A program made the translations under genes and the position numbers. Shown here piece after piece: positions 15,862-26,555 of a DNA stretch of 37,354 nucleotides. The stretch's first letter is position 1. Each line of letters begins with the position of its first letter. Below the pieces are notes generated by a model, which had not been told where the DNA came from, did not search any database, and saw only the letters and a program-made list of their open reading frames with translations. The stretch comes from Streptococcus suis YS56. GTDB lineage: Bacteria > Bacillota > Bacilli > Lactobacillales > Streptococcaceae. The stretch is taken from positions 1 to 37,354 of the forward strand of contig NZ_ALMY01000085.1 of NCBI RefSeq assembly GCF_000440115.1, in the 5' to 3' direction.

Positions 15862-16944
15862 ATGACGGAAAAAGATTCAAATGTAGAAGAATCAGTGCTA
15901 GAAGTGGAACATGCGTCCCAAGTAGAATTGCATTCAGAACAAATTTCACCAGCAGAGAAAGAATCTGTAGTAGCCGAAGAAAAAGAACTTTCTACGGATG
16001 TAGACATACCTGAGATGACTGCTTCGGATGATGAAAAAAGTGCCTTTTTCGAACAATGGAAAGCACGCCACCAAGCCTACCTTGCTCATAAAGATGACGC
16101 AGATATTCAGGCAGTTGACGAGGGGCAGACAGAACAGAAGATCCCAGAAGCTAAAAAGAGTAAAAGGGGCCTTTTTCAGGGAATAAACAGAAGACAAGAG
16201 AGTCCGGAATCCAAAAAGGAAACAGAGAAAAAGATTTACCCTTTACAAGCTGCTATTCCTTCCAAAGTAGTCTGGAAAGCTATTCCGGTTCTTGTGACGA
16301 GTTTGTTACTGGCAGCTCTAGCCTTGTATTTTATTTCTCCAACCAGCAAGAAAAAACAAATAGAGGTTGTTGGAAATGAGCGACTAACTGCTGAGCAAGT
16401 AGAAAATTATAGTCTGATTTCTCCAGATGATTACATTGTAACCATAGCTTTGCATGCAGATGCTTACGCAAAGAATATTAAGAAGAATAGTTCGTCTGTA
16501 GAGACTGCAACAATCAAGTTCCAGTTTCCAGCTACCTTTACGATTCAAATTAAAGAATACGCTATAATAGGCTACATTCAGCAACAAAGTCAGTGGTATC
16601 CAGTATTGTCTAGTGGAGAGGTTGGTGGAGAGCCGATTTCACAGGATTCTTTGCCAGAAGGCTACACAACGATTAATTTATCCGACAAGGAATTAATCAA
16701 GGAACTGGCCATTGAATTGGGGAAAATAGATACAGGAATTCGTTCTGCTATTCAGACAATAAATTTAACGCCAAGTAAAGTGACCGCGGATTTGCTGACA
16801 CTCAATATGGCAGATGGAAACACGGTTTTAGTTCCCTTGAGTGAGATTAGTCAGAAGTTGCCTTACTATACAAAAATAGCGGCAGAAGTGACAGTTCCAA
16901 CGACAATTGATATGGAAGTTGGCATTTATAGATATGCAAGCTAA
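15862..16944 (+). CDS. divIB: Cell division protein DivIB/FtsQ
   Basis: 360 residues. The long acidic cytoplasmic region (about 1-130) is rich in Glu and Lys. One transmembrane helix follows at about 139-159 (AIPVLVTSLLLAALALYFI), then an extracellular POTRA domain (KKKQIEVVGNERLTAEQVEN onward) and the FtsQ/DivIB beta domain. The protein belongs to the FtsQ-FtsB-FtsL subcomplex that gates septal peptidoglycan synthesis. A large charged N-terminal tail is normal for streptococcal DivIB. The ATG lies 5 bp after murG. No clear terminator follows, but a promoter lies in the gap before ftsA. Confidence 0.95.
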   Translation: MTEKDSNVEESVLEVEHASQVELHSEQISPAEKESVVAEEKELSTDVDIPEMTASDDEKSAFFEQWKARHQAYLAHKDDADIQAVDEGQTEQKIPEAKKSKRGLFQGINRRQESPESKKETEKKIYPLQAAIPSKVVWKAIPVLVTSLLLAALALYFISPTSKKKQIEVVGNERLTAEQVENYSLISPDDYIVTIALHADAYAKNIKKNSSSVETATIKFQFPATFTIQIKEYAIIGYIQQQSQWYPVLSSGEVGGEPISQDSLPEGYTTINLSDKELIKELAIELGKIDTGIRSAIQTINLTPSKVTADLLTLNMADGNTVLVPLSEISQKLPYYTKIAAEVTVPTTIDMEVGIYRYAS

Positions 16945-17004
16945 AATAGACAATTTTGTAAAGAAAAAGTAATAAAAAAATCCTTTAAAAACACCATAAT
17001 TCGA

Positions 17005-17020
17005 TATAATATGGTATAAT
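17005..17020 (+). promoter_or_regulatory. Promoter region upstream of ftsA
   Basis: Two TATAAT hexamers 10 bp apart (17005-17010 and 17015-17020); the second has the TG extension (ATGGTATAAT). The -35 elements are poor. The ATG of ftsA is at 17097, so the leader is roughly 70 nt. Confidence 0.55.
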
Positions 17021-17096
17021 GAATGATGACTAATTATACTATTTTTCAAAATGGAAGATGATTTGTTAAAGTTGGAAGTAAGAGAGGACTGATAGA

Positions 17097-18476
17097 ATGG
17101 CTAGAAACGGCTTTTTTACGGGATTAGATATTGGTACAAGCTCCGTTAAAGTCTTGGTTGCAGAATATATTGATAACGAAATGAATGTGATTGGGGTCAG
17201 CAATGTAAAAAGTGCTGGCGTCAAAGATGGAATTATTGTAAATATTGAGGTGGCTGCTGGAGCGATTAAAAAAGCGATCGAGCAGGCAGAAGAAAAGTCA
17301 GGTATCCGCATTGAAAAGGTAAATGTTGGATTACCTGCCAACCTTCTTCAGATTGAACCGACTCAAGGGATGATTCCTGTTACAACAGATTCACAAGAAA
17401 TTACAGACTTGGATGTTGAGAATGTTGTAAAATCAGCATTGACAAAGAGTATGACTCCGGAACGCGAAGTGATTTCATTTATTCCAGAAGAGTTCACTGT
17501 CGATGGATTCCAAGGCATTAAGGACCCTCGTGGAATGATGGGAATTCGCTTGGAAATGCGTGGGATGCTGTACACAGGACCACGCACCATTCTTCACAAT
17601 CTTCGTAAAACGGTGGAGCGTGCAGGTGTCCAAGTTGAAAATATTGTAATTTCTCCGTTGGCACTAACTCGCTCTGTATTGAATGAAGGTGAACGTGAGT
17701 TTGGTGCGACTGTCATTGATCTTGGTGGTGGTCAAACGACTGTGGCTGTTATGCGTGGCCAAGAGTTGCAATATACAAACATCTACCAAGAAGGTGGAGA
17801 TTATATCACAAATGATATTTCAAAAGTATTGACAACTTCAAAGAGTATTGCTGAAAACTTGAAATACAACTACGGCATTGCCTATCCGCAAGATGCAAGT
17901 GATAAGGAAAAATTCACTGTTGACGTGATTGGAGAAAACGCTCCAGTTGAAGTGACCGAGCGCTACCTTTCAGAAGTGATAGCAGCACGTCTGCGTCAGA
18001 TTTTTGACCGTGTGAAACAAGATTTGGAGCGTACACGTGCTCTAGATTTACCTGGAGGCATTGTTATTGTAGGTGGTGGTGCTATCTTACCAGGAATTAC
18101 AGAATTGGCCCAAGAAGTGTTTGGTGTTAACACTAAACTTTATGTTCCAAATCAAATTGGTATCCGCAATCCAGCATTTGCAAGTGTGATTAGCTTTGTT
18201 GAGTATGTTGGTGAGTTAGAAGATGTTGAAAATATTGCCCAACATGCAGTAAATGGCGAAACTACCTTGAGACATAAGCCAGTTGAAATTCCTGTTGCTC
18301 GTCCTCGGATTAGTCAGCCAATTCAAAGAGAAATCGTGAACGAATTGAACACAGTTGATCAGGTAGAGGAACAAGTTGCTCCTACTTACCATGATGAGGA
18401 AGAAGAAGTTCGTCCAGCTGCTAAGGGAAACATCACAGATCGCATTCGTGGTTTGTTTGGCAGCATGTTTGAATAA
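17097..18476 (+). CDS. ftsA: Cell division protein FtsA
   Basis: 459 residues, an actin-family ATPase that anchors FtsZ filaments to the membrane. Phosphate-1 motif GLDIGTSSVKVL is at 9-20, phosphate-2 VIDLGGGQTTVAV near 205-217, and the adenosine motif GGIVIVGGGAILPG near 322-335. The C-terminal tail ends in an amphipathic membrane-targeting helix (ITDRIRGLFGSMFE) after an acidic linker (YHDEEEEVRP). It is separated from ftsZ by 25 bp and almost certainly co-transcribed with it. Confidence 0.98.
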   Translation: MARNGFFTGLDIGTSSVKVLVAEYIDNEMNVIGVSNVKSAGVKDGIIVNIEVAAGAIKKAIEQAEEKSGIRIEKVNVGLPANLLQIEPTQGMIPVTTDSQEITDLDVENVVKSALTKSMTPEREVISFIPEEFTVDGFQGIKDPRGMMGIRLEMRGMLYTGPRTILHNLRKTVERAGVQVENIVISPLALTRSVLNEGEREFGATVIDLGGGQTTVAVMRGQELQYTNIYQEGGDYITNDISKVLTTSKSIAENLKYNYGIAYPQDASDKEKFTVDVIGENAPVEVTERYLSEVIAARLRQIFDRVKQDLERTRALDLPGGIVIVGGGAILPGITELAQEVFGVNTKLYVPNQIGIRNPAFASVISFVEYVGELEDVENIAQHAVNGETTLRHKPVEIPVARPRISQPIQREIVNELNTVDQVEEQVAPTYHDEEEEVRPAAKGNITDRIRGLFGSMFE

Positions 18477-18498
18477 GAGAAAAGAAAAGGTGATTTAA

Positions 18499-19731
<1,233 letters not shown>

Positions 19732-19737
19732 ACTAAA

Positions 19738-20409
19738 ATGAACTTTCAAAAGAATAAGGATGCTATCTTTTCAGCAGTGGCAAAAGCTGCTGAAAAGGCA
19801 GGTCGTCCGAGTGAATCAGTAAAGGTAATAGCTGTCACCAAATATGTTGACAGCTCTATTGCTAATCAGCTAGTGAATACTGGGATTACCCATATTGGAG
19901 AAAATCGAGTCAATCAGTTCTTAGAAAAGTATAATGCCCTAGAAGACAAACAATTGACCTGGCATTTGATAGGGACTTTACAGAGAAGAAAGGTCAAGGA
20001 CATTATTCCATTTGTTGATTATTTCCACGCCCTAGACTCTGTCAAACTAGCTCAGGAAATAGATAAACGTGCGACTAAAATAGTCAAGTGTTTCCTCCAA
20101 GTCAACGTTTCCGGTGAGGAGAGTAAGCATGGCTTTGCAGTATCTGAGATTGATGCGGCACTTGCTGAAATTAGTTTATTGGAGAACATTGAACTTGTTG
20201 GATTGATGACGATGGCACCGATTGATGCTACAGATGATGAATTAGACGAGATTTTTTCTAAAATGCAGGAAATCCAAGAAGAACTAGCTACAAGGAACTT
20301 ACCACGTATGCCCTTTACAGAGTTAAGTATGGGAATGAGTGGGGACTTTGAACGCGCCATTGCTCACGGAGCTACATATGTGAGAATTGGCTCAGCATTC
20401 TTTGAATAA
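19738..20409 (+). CDS. yggS: YggS family pyridoxal-phosphate homeostasis protein
   Basis: 223 residues (YlmE in Bacillus). The PLP-binding lysine lies in VIAVTKYVD at K35; THIGENRVNQFLEKY, WHLIGTLQRRKVKDI, ELSMGMSGDFERAIAHGATYVRIG are family signatures, the last forming the phosphate cup. It is a single-domain alanine-racemase-like barrel with no known catalytic activity that balances free PLP and amino-acid pools. It starts 6 bp after ftsZ and lies 16 bp before sepF, as in most low-GC Gram-positive division clusters. Confidence 0.95.
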   Translation: MNFQKNKDAIFSAVAKAAEKAGRPSESVKVIAVTKYVDSSIANQLVNTGITHIGENRVNQFLEKYNALEDKQLTWHLIGTLQRRKVKDIIPFVDYFHALDSVKLAQEIDKRATKIVKCFLQVNVSGEESKHGFAVSEIDAALAEISLLENIELVGLMTMAPIDATDDELDEIFSKMQEIQEELATRNLPRMPFTELSMGMSGDFERAIAHGATYVRIGSAFFE

Positions 20410-20425
20410 TGGAGAGGAGGAAAAT

Positions 20426-20992
20426 ATGGCATTAAAAGATACATTTAAGAACTTATTTAATTACTTTGAAGTTGACGAAGTCAATGAAGTTGAAGAACAG
20501 GCAGATGCCTATTCAATGCCTAATGATCGTCCTAAAATGCGTGTTGCCAATACCACTACAGCTGCACCTGGGCGCGAACAGCAGCCAAAAGTAGAGACGC
20601 GTCGGGAAGCACGTTCAGAAAGTCAACTTCAACGCCTACATGAAAGGCAGCAAGAATTGATGACTAATAATAACGAAAAAGAGATTGTCAAAACTACAAT
20701 TGATATTAAGTTTCCAAAACGTTATGAAGATGCACCAGAGATGGTAAATCTTTTATTAGACAATGCGAGTATTCTCATTGATTTTCAATATATGTCGGAG
20801 CAACAAGCAAGACGTTGCCTAGACTACTTGGATGGTGCTCGTTCAGTATTATCTGGAAATTTGAAAAAGGTCTCAAATACCATGTGGCTGTTAACTCCAG
20901 TAAATGTCACTGTCAATATTGAAGAATTGCGCAATGCTGGTACAACTACTGGTGCGGCTGATTCAAATTTTGACTTTGATATAAAACGGTAA
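20426..20992 (+). CDS. sepF: Cell division protein SepF
   Basis: 188 residues from the ATG at 20426, which follows GGAGAGGAGGAAAAT; an in-frame upstream start inside yggS is less likely. The N-terminal amphipathic membrane anchor is MALKDTFKNLFNYFEV, followed by an acidic, Gln-rich linker, then the SepF core (IDIKFPKRYEDAPEMVNLL, SILIDFQYMSEQQARRCLDYLDGA, KKVSNTMWLLTPVNVTV). SepF forms rings that bundle FtsZ filaments and tether them to the membrane alongside FtsA. A 5-bp gap links it to yggT. Confidence 0.96.
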   Translation: MALKDTFKNLFNYFEVDEVNEVEEQADAYSMPNDRPKMRVANTTTAAPGREQQPKVETRREARSESQLQRLHERQQELMTNNNEKEIVKTTIDIKFPKRYEDAPEMVNLLLDNASILIDFQYMSEQQARRCLDYLDGARSVLSGNLKKVSNTMWLLTPVNVTVNIEELRNAGTTTGAADSNFDFDIKR

Positions 20993-20996
20993 TGCT

Positions 20997-21260
20997 ATGC
21001 AAATTTTGATTTTTTTACTATTAAAAATTGTAGAGATTTATTCTTATCTCTTATTGGCATACGCTTTGCTAAGTTGGTTTCCTAGCCTATACACAAGCTC
21101 GATTGGACGTTTGATTCAATGGCTGGTAGCACCGATTTTAAAACCCTTTAGGCGGTTTAATCTGCAGTTTATGGGGTTGGATTGGACCGTAATGGCAGCC
21201 ATGATTGTGCTTAATATGGGAACTCGCCTTTTGGTTCAATTATTGCTACTGTTAGCATAG
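20997..21260 (+). CDS. yggT: YggT family membrane protein
   Basis: 87 residues (YlmG). Two hydrophobic helices, about 3-28 and 62-86, flank the conserved WFPSLYTSSIGRLIQWLVAPILKPFRR segment, in which the P..P.RR pattern defines the family. The family is linked genetically to cell division and, in plastids, to nucleoid partitioning; the molecular role is not established. The start overlaps the sepF end region (an alternative ATG at 20992 shares its stop codon bases). Co-transcribed with sepF and ylmH. Confidence 0.9.
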   Translation: MQILIFLLLKIVEIYSYLLLAYALLSWFPSLYTSSIGRLIQWLVAPILKPFRRFNLQFMGLDWTVMAAMIVLNMGTRLLVQLLLLLA

Positions 21261-21262
21261 TT

Positions 21263-22054
21263 ATGAAAAATGACAAAAACTTATTGCAACATTTTTCTAG
21301 GGAAGAAAGAGAGTTTGTAGAGAAAATAATGGATATGTGTCAGCAAGTTGAAGATACGTATTCATATAGATTAACTCACTTTTTACATCCTAGACAAGAT
21401 GAAATTGTATGCAAAATTGCTAACTACTACCAGTTACAAACGTTTTCTAGTTGGGACTTTGTTTCGACTGAACATTCGCGGGTTATTATTGCCCCGGCTT
21501 ATTATGAGTTGGACATCAAGGACTTTGAGTTAACCGCTCTTCATTTGTCCTATGCTAGAAAATTTCACACCTTATCCCATTCACAAGTTCTTGGAACTTT
21601 TCTCAATCAACTAGGGATTAAAAGGGAGTATTTGGGTGATATTTTGATTGATGATGAACGATTGATTGTCTTTATCGATCAGAAATTTGGGCAGATTGCC
21701 TTACAATCTATCACTAAAGTTGCTCGTGTCCCTGTTAAGGGAAAGGAAGAAGAATGGACGACTGTTCGACTACCGATTGGACAGGAATGGCGTTCAAAGG
21801 ATGTGTTGGTTTCTAGTATGAGATTGGATAAATTGATTTCGGTCGCATTTAACCTTTCAAGGGCAACTGCAAACAAGTTGATTGAGGCTGGACATGTGAA
21901 GTTGGATTATGTTCTGGCAGAACAAACCAGTAAATTGGTTGAAATAGGGCAATTAATTAGCGTTAGGAGATATGGTAGAGTTCGCCTAAATGAATTTTTA
22001 GGTTTTTCTAAGCAAGGGAAGATAAAATTAAAGTTAGACATTGTTAAAACTTAG
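21263..22054 (+). CDS. ylmH: YlmH family RNA-binding (S4 domain) protein
   Basis: 263 residues. The N-terminal two thirds are the YlmH-specific region (FLHPRQDEIVCKIANYY, RVIIAPAYYELDIKDFEL, HSQVLGTFLNQLGIKREYLGDI). The C-terminal S4 domain at about 187-245 reads SMRLDKLISVAFNLSRATAN KLIEAGHVKLD with the expected basic helix. YlmH homologues bind stalled 50S subunits with peptidyl-tRNA and act in ribosome quality control; in streptococci the gene sits in the division cluster. It starts 2 bp after yggT and ends 8 bp before divIVA. Confidence 0.92.
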   Translation: MKNDKNLLQHFSREEREFVEKIMDMCQQVEDTYSYRLTHFLHPRQDEIVCKIANYYQLQTFSSWDFVSTEHSRVIIAPAYYELDIKDFELTALHLSYARKFHTLSHSQVLGTFLNQLGIKREYLGDILIDDERLIVFIDQKFGQIALQSITKVARVPVKGKEEEWTTVRLPIGQEWRSKDVLVSSMRLDKLISVAFNLSRATANKLIEAGHVKLDYVLAEQTSKLVEIGQLISVRRYGRVRLNEFLGFSKQGKIKLKLDIVKT

Positions 22055-22062
22055 GAGGAAAG

Positions 22063-22752
22063 ATGGCACTTACAGCATTAGAATTAAAAGATAAAACCTT
22101 TGCTACAAAATTTAGAGGATACGACGCAGATGAAGTTGATGACTTTTTGGACATTGTAACGCGTGATTATGAGGATTTAATTCGTAAAAACCATGACCAA
22201 GAGTTAGAATTGAAAAATTTGCGGGAACGTTTGGCTTATTTTGATGAGATGAAAGAATCATTGAGTAAATCAGTTCTTTTAGCTCAAGATACAGCTGAGA
22301 AAGTAAAGGTTGCGGCCGAAGATCAAGCGGCAAATATTATTAAACAAGCTGACTATGATGCGGCAACATTGTTACATGAAGCTAAAGATAAGGCAAATGA
22401 AATTCTTCGTAATGCGACTGACAACGCGAAAAAAGTTGTCATTGAGACTGAAGAATTAAAAAACAAGACACGTATTTTCCATCAGCGTCTGAAATCAACA
22501 GTAGAAAGCCAATTATCATTGGTTAATTCATCTGAATGGGAGGAAATTCTTCGCCCAACAGCAAGTTACATTCAAACAAGTGACGAGGCTTTCCGTGATG
22601 TTCTTCATAAGGCTTTGGATGAAGAATTACCTGTTGAAGAAGAAAGTTTGGATTATACACGTCAATTGACACCAGAAGAAATTGCAGAATTAACTCGTCA
22701 GGCAGCAGCTTTTGAGAGTGGAGAGTCTGTAGAAATTTCAACAGAAGAATAA
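22063..22752 (+). CDS. divIVA: Cell division protein DivIVA
   Basis: 229 residues, a coiled-coil membrane-curvature sensor marking poles and septum. The N-terminal lipid-binding domain has the family sequence LTALELKDKTFATKFRGYDA followed by DEVDDFLDIV. A long coiled coil follows (about 35-165, with LRERLAYFDEMKESL, the AEKVKVAAEDQAANIIKQAD repeats and AKDKANEILRNATDNAKK). The acidic C-terminal tail (LDEELPVEEESLDYTRQLT) is typical of streptococci, where it is linked to phosphorylation by Ser/Thr kinases. ATG follows TTAGGAGGAAAG. It is the last gene of the division cluster before the T-box leader. Confidence 0.97.
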   Translation: MALTALELKDKTFATKFRGYDADEVDDFLDIVTRDYEDLIRKNHDQELELKNLRERLAYFDEMKESLSKSVLLAQDTAEKVKVAAEDQAANIIKQADYDAATLLHEAKDKANEILRNATDNAKKVVIETEELKNKTRIFHQRLKSTVESQLSLVNSSEWEEILRPTASYIQTSDEAFRDVLHKALDEELPVEEESLDYTRQLTPEEIAELTRQAAAFESGESVEISTEE

Positions 22753-22764
22753 TAAAGATCATAA

Positions 22765-22975
22765 GCAGAGACACGGTCGGTAGAAATATTTATAGCGAGT
22801 AGGAGATGGTGGAAGCCCTACAATCTCTTTCTATGGATCATCACTTTGTTTGATTTTTCCTGAAAATAGTAAGGAAAGACGCCCGTTCACGTTACGAACA
22901 TAGAGGGATAGGGGAAACTCTATCTAAACTAAGGTGGTACCACGAACTTTCGTCCTTATTTGGCGGGAGTTTTTT
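22765..22975 (+). promoter_or_regulatory. T-box riboswitch leader (Ile) of the GNAT-ileS operon
   Basis: Canonical T-box elements are visible in order: Stem I with AGTA (S-turn region) and GGAGATGGTGGAAGCCC (distal bulge and loop) ending in AATCTCTTTC, an ATC codon (22837-22839 or 22840-22842) in the specifier position, and the T-box AAGGTGGTACCACG at about 22931-22944. The terminator CTTTCGTCC/GGCGGGAG (22947-22969) has a long T-tail. ATC specifies Ile, matching ileS. Uncharged tRNA-Ile would stabilise the antiterminator and allow transcription. No promoter was recognised with confidence between divIVA and the leader. Confidence 0.9.
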
Positions 22976-22983
22976 TTATTTTT

Positions 22984-23424
22984 ATGATACGATTAGAATT
23001 AGTAAACAAGGACAACTTTGGAGCAGTGTTACAAGTTCAACTTGCACCTGAGGACCAGCGCCGTGTTGCTTCAGTTGAGTATTCTTTGGCACAGGCATGG
23101 CTGTATCGCGAGGAAGAGAATATACTTCCTTATGCGGTAAGATCTGGTCAGAAGGTCATTGGCTTTTTATTGTTATCCCTTCTAGCTGAGGACAAGAGCT
23201 ACTATGTATGGCGCTTGTTGATTGATAAAGATTGTCAAAATCGTGGATACGGTAAAGAAGTGATTCGGCAAGTGATTGGTCTTGCTAAGGAAAATCCAAG
23301 TTGTCACACAGTTACCATGAATTATGTTATTGGTAATCATAAAATGCGGTATATCTTAGAAAAATTTGGCTTTCAATCAGTTGGTATGATTGGCCAAGAA
23401 ATAAAAATGGAATTAACTTTTTAA
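22984..23424 (+). CDS. GNAT family N-acetyltransferase
   Basis: 146 residues from the ATG at 22984. The fold signature is the acetyl-CoA loop [20 protein letters not shown] (about 84-103); the strands [11 protein letters not shown] and [27 protein letters not shown] complete the GNAT core. The substrate cannot be read from sequence; spermidine/polyamine or ribosomal-protein acetylation are possibilities. It lies between the Ile T-box and ileS, so its expression should follow tRNA-Ile charging. The only ribosome-site-like sequence is GGGAG at 22965-22969, 14 nt upstream and inside the T-box terminator stem, so translation may be coupled to the riboswitch state (inference). Confidence 0.85.
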   Translation: MIRLELVNKDNFGAVLQVQLAPEDQRRVASVEYSLAQAWLYREEENILPYAVRSGQKVIGFLLLSLLAEDKSYYVWRLLIDKDCQNRGYGKEVIRQVIGLAKENPSCHTVTMNYVIGNHKMRYILEKFGFQSVGMIGQEIKMELTF

Positions 23425-23437
23425 TAAAGGAGATAAA

Positions 23438-26227
23438 ATGAAACTCAAAGAAACCCTTAATTTAGGCAAAACGGCTTTCCCAATGCGTGCAGGCTTACCA
23501 ACTCGCGAGACAGAATGGCAAAAGGCCTGGGATGAAGCAAACTTGTATGCTCGTCGCCAAGAACTCAATGAAGGCAAACCTGCCTTTCATCTTCATGACG
23601 GTCCCCCATACGCTAACGGAAATATCCACGTTGGACACGCCTTGAACAAGATTTCTAAAGATATTATCGTTCGCTCAAAGTCAATGTCTGGCTTCCGTGC
23701 ACCATTTGTACCGGGTTGGGATACGCATGGTCTTCCTATTGAGCAAGTCTTGGCAAAACAAGGTGTTAAGCGCAAGGAAATGGACTTGGTAGAATACCTT
23801 GAAATGTGCCGTGACTACGCTCTTAGCCAAGTTGACAAGCAACGTGATGATTTCAAACGCTTGGGTGTTTCTGCAGACTGGGAAAATCCATACATCACCT
23901 TGACGAAAGACTATGAAGCTGCTCAAATCCGTGTCTTCGGTGCTATGGCAGACAAGGGCTATATTTACCGTGGTGCCAAGCCTGTTTACTGGTCATGGTC
24001 ATCTGAATCTGCCCTTGCAGAAGCTGAAATTGAATACCATGACATTGACTCAACATCTCTTTACTATGCTAACAAGGTCAAAGATGGCAAGGGGCTCTTG
24101 GATACAGACAGCTACATCGTTGTCTGGACAACGACTCCATTTACAGTAACGGCTTCTCGCGGTTTGACCATGGGAGCAGATATTGACTATGTCTTGGTTC
24201 AACCAGCTGGTTCTGACCGTAAGTATGTCTTGGCAGAAGCCTTGGTTGATAGTTTGGCAGCCAAATTCGGTTGGGAATCCTTTGAAGTGATTTCAAAACA
24301 CAAGGGTGCTGAGTTTGAATATATCGTGACCGAACACCCATGGGATGTTGAAGTTGATGAATTGGTTATCTTGGGTGACCATGTCACAACAGACTCGGGT
24401 ACTGGTATCGTCCATACAGCTCCAGGTTTTGGTGAGGATGACTACAATGTCGGTGTCAAATATGACTTGGAGGTTGCGGTAACTGTCAACGAACGTGGCT
24501 TGATGAATGAAGCTGCGGGTCCTGATTTTGAAGGGCAATTCTATGACAAGGTTGTACCAACGGTTAAGGAAAAATTAGGCGACTTGCTCCTTGCTAGTGA
24601 AGTGATCAATCACTCATACCCATTTGACTGGAGAACCAAGAAGCCAATCATCTGGCGTGCAGTGCCACAGTGGTTTGCCTCTGTTTCTAAATTCCGTCAG
24701 GAAATCTTGGACCAAATCGAAGCAACGACCTTTATTCCTGCTTGGGGTAAAACACGTCTTTACAACATGATCCGTGACCGTGGTGACTGGGTCATCTCTC
24801 GTCAACGTGCTTGGGGTGTGCCGCTTCCAATCTTCTATGCAGAAGATGGTACAGCGATTATGACCAAGGAAGTGACAGACCACGTAGCAGCTCTCTTTGA
24901 GGAGCATGGTTCTATCATCTGGTGGAAATCTGAAGCCAAAGATCTCTTGCCAGCTGGTTTCACACATCCAGGTTCACCAAATGGCGAATTTACCAAAGAA
25001 ACAGACATCATGGACGTATGGTTTGACTCTGGTTCATCTTGGAATGGTGTTATGAACGCCCGTGAAAACCTTTCCTACCCAGCAGACCTCTACCTAGAAG
25101 GTTCTGACCAATACCGTGGTTGGTTTAACTCATCCTTGATTACCTCTGTTGCTGTAAATGGTCATGCGCCATACAAGGCTGTCTTGTCACAGGGCTTTGT
25201 CCTTGATGGTAAAGGCATGAAGATGTCTAAATCCCTAGGAAATACCATTCTTCCAAGTGATGTTGAGAAACAGTTTGGTGCAGAAATCTTACGTCTGTGG
25301 GTAACTTCCGTTGATACTTCAAACGACGTACGTGTGTCTATGGATATTCTTGGACAGGTTTCTGAAACCTACCGTAAAATCCGTAATACCCTTCGCTTCT
25401 TGATTGCTAACACTTCTGATTTCAATCCTGCAAGCGATGCGGTGGCATACGACGAGCTTCGTTCTGTTGACCAGTATCTCTTGGTGAAATTTAACAAGTT
25501 GGTAGCTCAAATCCGTGAAGCCTACGACAATTATGATTTCATGGCTATTTACAAATCTGTAGTAAACTTTGTAACACTTGATTTATCAGCCTTTTACCTC
25601 GATTTTGCCAAAGATGTCGTCTACATTGATGGTGCTAAATCACTTTCTCGTCGTCAGATGCAGACAGTATTCTACGACATCTTGGTGAAAATTACCAAGC
25701 TCTTGACCCCAATCTTGCCACACACGGCAGAAGAAATCTGGTCATACTTGGAACACGAAGCAGAAGAGTTTGTACAATTGGCGGAAATGCCAGAGGTGGA
25801 AACCTTTGCTAATGAAGCGCAGCTTTTAGCTGATTGGGAAAACTTTATGGTCTTCCGTACAAAAGCTCAAAAAGCCTTGGAAGAAGCACGTAATGAAAAA
25901 GTGATTGGTAAGTCACTCGAAGCTCATTTGACTGCCTATGTCTCAGCTGAAACCAAGTCCTTCTTGGAGAGCTTGAATGCAGACCTTGCTCAGTTGCTCA
26001 TCGTTTCAAACTTGACAGTAACCACGGAAGCAGCTCCTGAAAGTGCTGTTCTTGTAGAAGAAGTTGCCTTTACTGTAGAGCGTGCAAGCGGTGAAGTATG
26101 TGACCGTTGCCGCCGTATTGATACTAGTGTTGCAGAGCGCAGCTATGGTGCGACAATCTGTGATCACTGTGCAAGCGTAGTGGAAGAAAACTTTGCTGAA
26201 GCAGTAGCTCAAGGTTTTGAAGCTTAA
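23438..26227 (+). CDS. ileS: Isoleucyl-tRNA synthetase
   Basis: 929 residues, full length. Class I signatures: HVGH at residues 64-67 (after GPPYANGNI), KMSKS at about 595-599. The editing (CP1) domain contains [12 protein letters not shown] and [16 protein letters not shown]. The anticodon-binding helices are followed by a C-terminal zinc motif (CDRCRR and CDHC near 888-908) typical of bacterial IleRS of the non-mupirocin-resistant type. It charges tRNA-Ile and edits Val. ATG follows AAAGGAGATAAA, 13 bp after the GNAT gene, in one T-box controlled operon that ends at the terminator at 26248-26275. Confidence 0.98.
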   Translation: MKLKETLNLGKTAFPMRAGLPTRETEWQKAWDEANLYARRQELNEGKPAFHLHDGPPYANGNIHVGHALNKISKDIIVRSKSMSGFRAPFVPGWDTHGLPIEQVLAKQGVKRKEMDLVEYLEMCRDYALSQVDKQRDDFKRLGVSADWENPYITLTKDYEAAQIRVFGAMADKGYIYRGAKPVYWSWSSESALAEAEIEYHDIDSTSLYYANKVKDGKGLLDTDSYIVVWTTTPFTVTASRGLTMGADIDYVLVQPAGSDRKYVLAEALVDSLAAKFGWESFEVISKHKGAEFEYIVTEHPWDVEVDELVILGDHVTTDSGTGIVHTAPGFGEDDYNVGVKYDLEVAVTVNERGLMNEAAGPDFEGQFYDKVVPTVKEKLGDLLLASEVINHSYPFDWRTKKPIIWRAVPQWFASVSKFRQEILDQIEATTFIPAWGKTRLYNMIRDRGDWVISRQRAWGVPLPIFYAEDGTAIMTKEVTDHVAALFEEHGSIIWWKSEAKDLLPAGFTHPGSPNGEFTKETDIMDVWFDSGSSWNGVMNARENLSYPADLYLEGSDQYRGWFNSSLITSVAVNGHAPYKAVLSQGFVLDGKGMKMSKSLGNTILPSDVEKQFGAEILRLWVTSVDTSNDVRVSMDILGQVSETYRKIRNTLRFLIANTSDFNPASDAVAYDELRSVDQYLLVKFNKLVAQIREAYDNYDFMAIYKSVVNFVTLDLSAFYLDFAKDVVYIDGAKSLSRRQMQTVFYDILVKITKLLTPILPHTAEEIWSYLEHEAEEFVQLAEMPEVETFANEAQLLADWENFMVFRTKAQKALEEARNEKVIGKSLEAHLTAYVSAETKSFLESLNADLAQLLIVSNLTVTTEAAPESAVLVEEVAFTVERASGEVCDRCRRIDTSVAERSYGATICDHCASVVEENFAEAVAQGFEA

Positions 26228-26247
26228 GTAATCACAATACATTTGTT

Positions 26248-26275
26248 AAAGTCTATCTAGCGATAGGCTTTTTTG
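26248..26275 (+). terminator. ileS terminator
   Basis: AGTCTATC, loop TAGC, GATAGGCT, then TTTTTT: an 8-bp stem with one G-T pair. Confidence 0.85.
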
Positions 26276-26277
26276 TA

Positions 26278-26417
26278 ATACTCTTCGAAAATCAAAATTA
26301 TCCGTTGTCACGAGCCTTGATGAGTGAAAAGCTCCATTGGAGGTTTTCAGCCTGTTACCTTGAAATAAGAAAGTAACAGAGTTCGATCTTCGGCTTCGTT
26401 TCCTAGGCTACTTTTGA
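26278..26417 (+). repeat. BOX-like interspersed repeat (truncated by an adjacent RUP-like element)
   Basis: It starts ATACTCTTCGAAAATC, the boxA start known from streptococci, and ends CCTAGGCTACTTTTGAT, which resembles the start of the boxC end. The expected closing sequence is missing because a RUP-like element begins at 26420. Together with flanking terminators it fills the 326-bp gene-free interval 26228-26553; no ORF is seen there. Confidence 0.75.
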
Positions 26418-26419
26418 TA

Positions 26420-26525
26420 TATAGTCGAATGAATTAGCTTTCAGACAAGGAACTGAGGCGCAGGCTATACTAAAGTATGGCAAGACGAAAGTGACGATGT
26501 ATCAAAGATAATTCAAATGACTATA
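26420..26525 (+). mobile_element. RUP-like miniature inverted-repeat element, copy A (106 bp)
   Basis: The ends begin TATAGTC on both strands; the left end TATAGTCGAATGAATTA and the reverse complement of the right end TATAGTCATTTGAATTA agree apart from about three bases. TA lies at each border, matching the TA target preference of IS630-type elements. The internal part (AACTGAGGCGCAGGC, AGTATGGCAAGACGAAAGTG) is homologous to copy B at 31791-31896 in reverse orientation. No coding capacity. It abuts and apparently truncates a BOX-like repeat. Confidence 0.8.
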
Positions 26526-26530
26526 AATAG

Positions 26531-26555
26531 AAAAAAAGAAGCCATCTGGCTTCTT
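26531..26555 (-). terminator. Terminator of the DUF1827 gene
   Basis: On the minus strand AGAAGCC, loop AGAT, GGCTTCT and then a T-run; it overlaps the stop codon. Confidence 0.85.
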
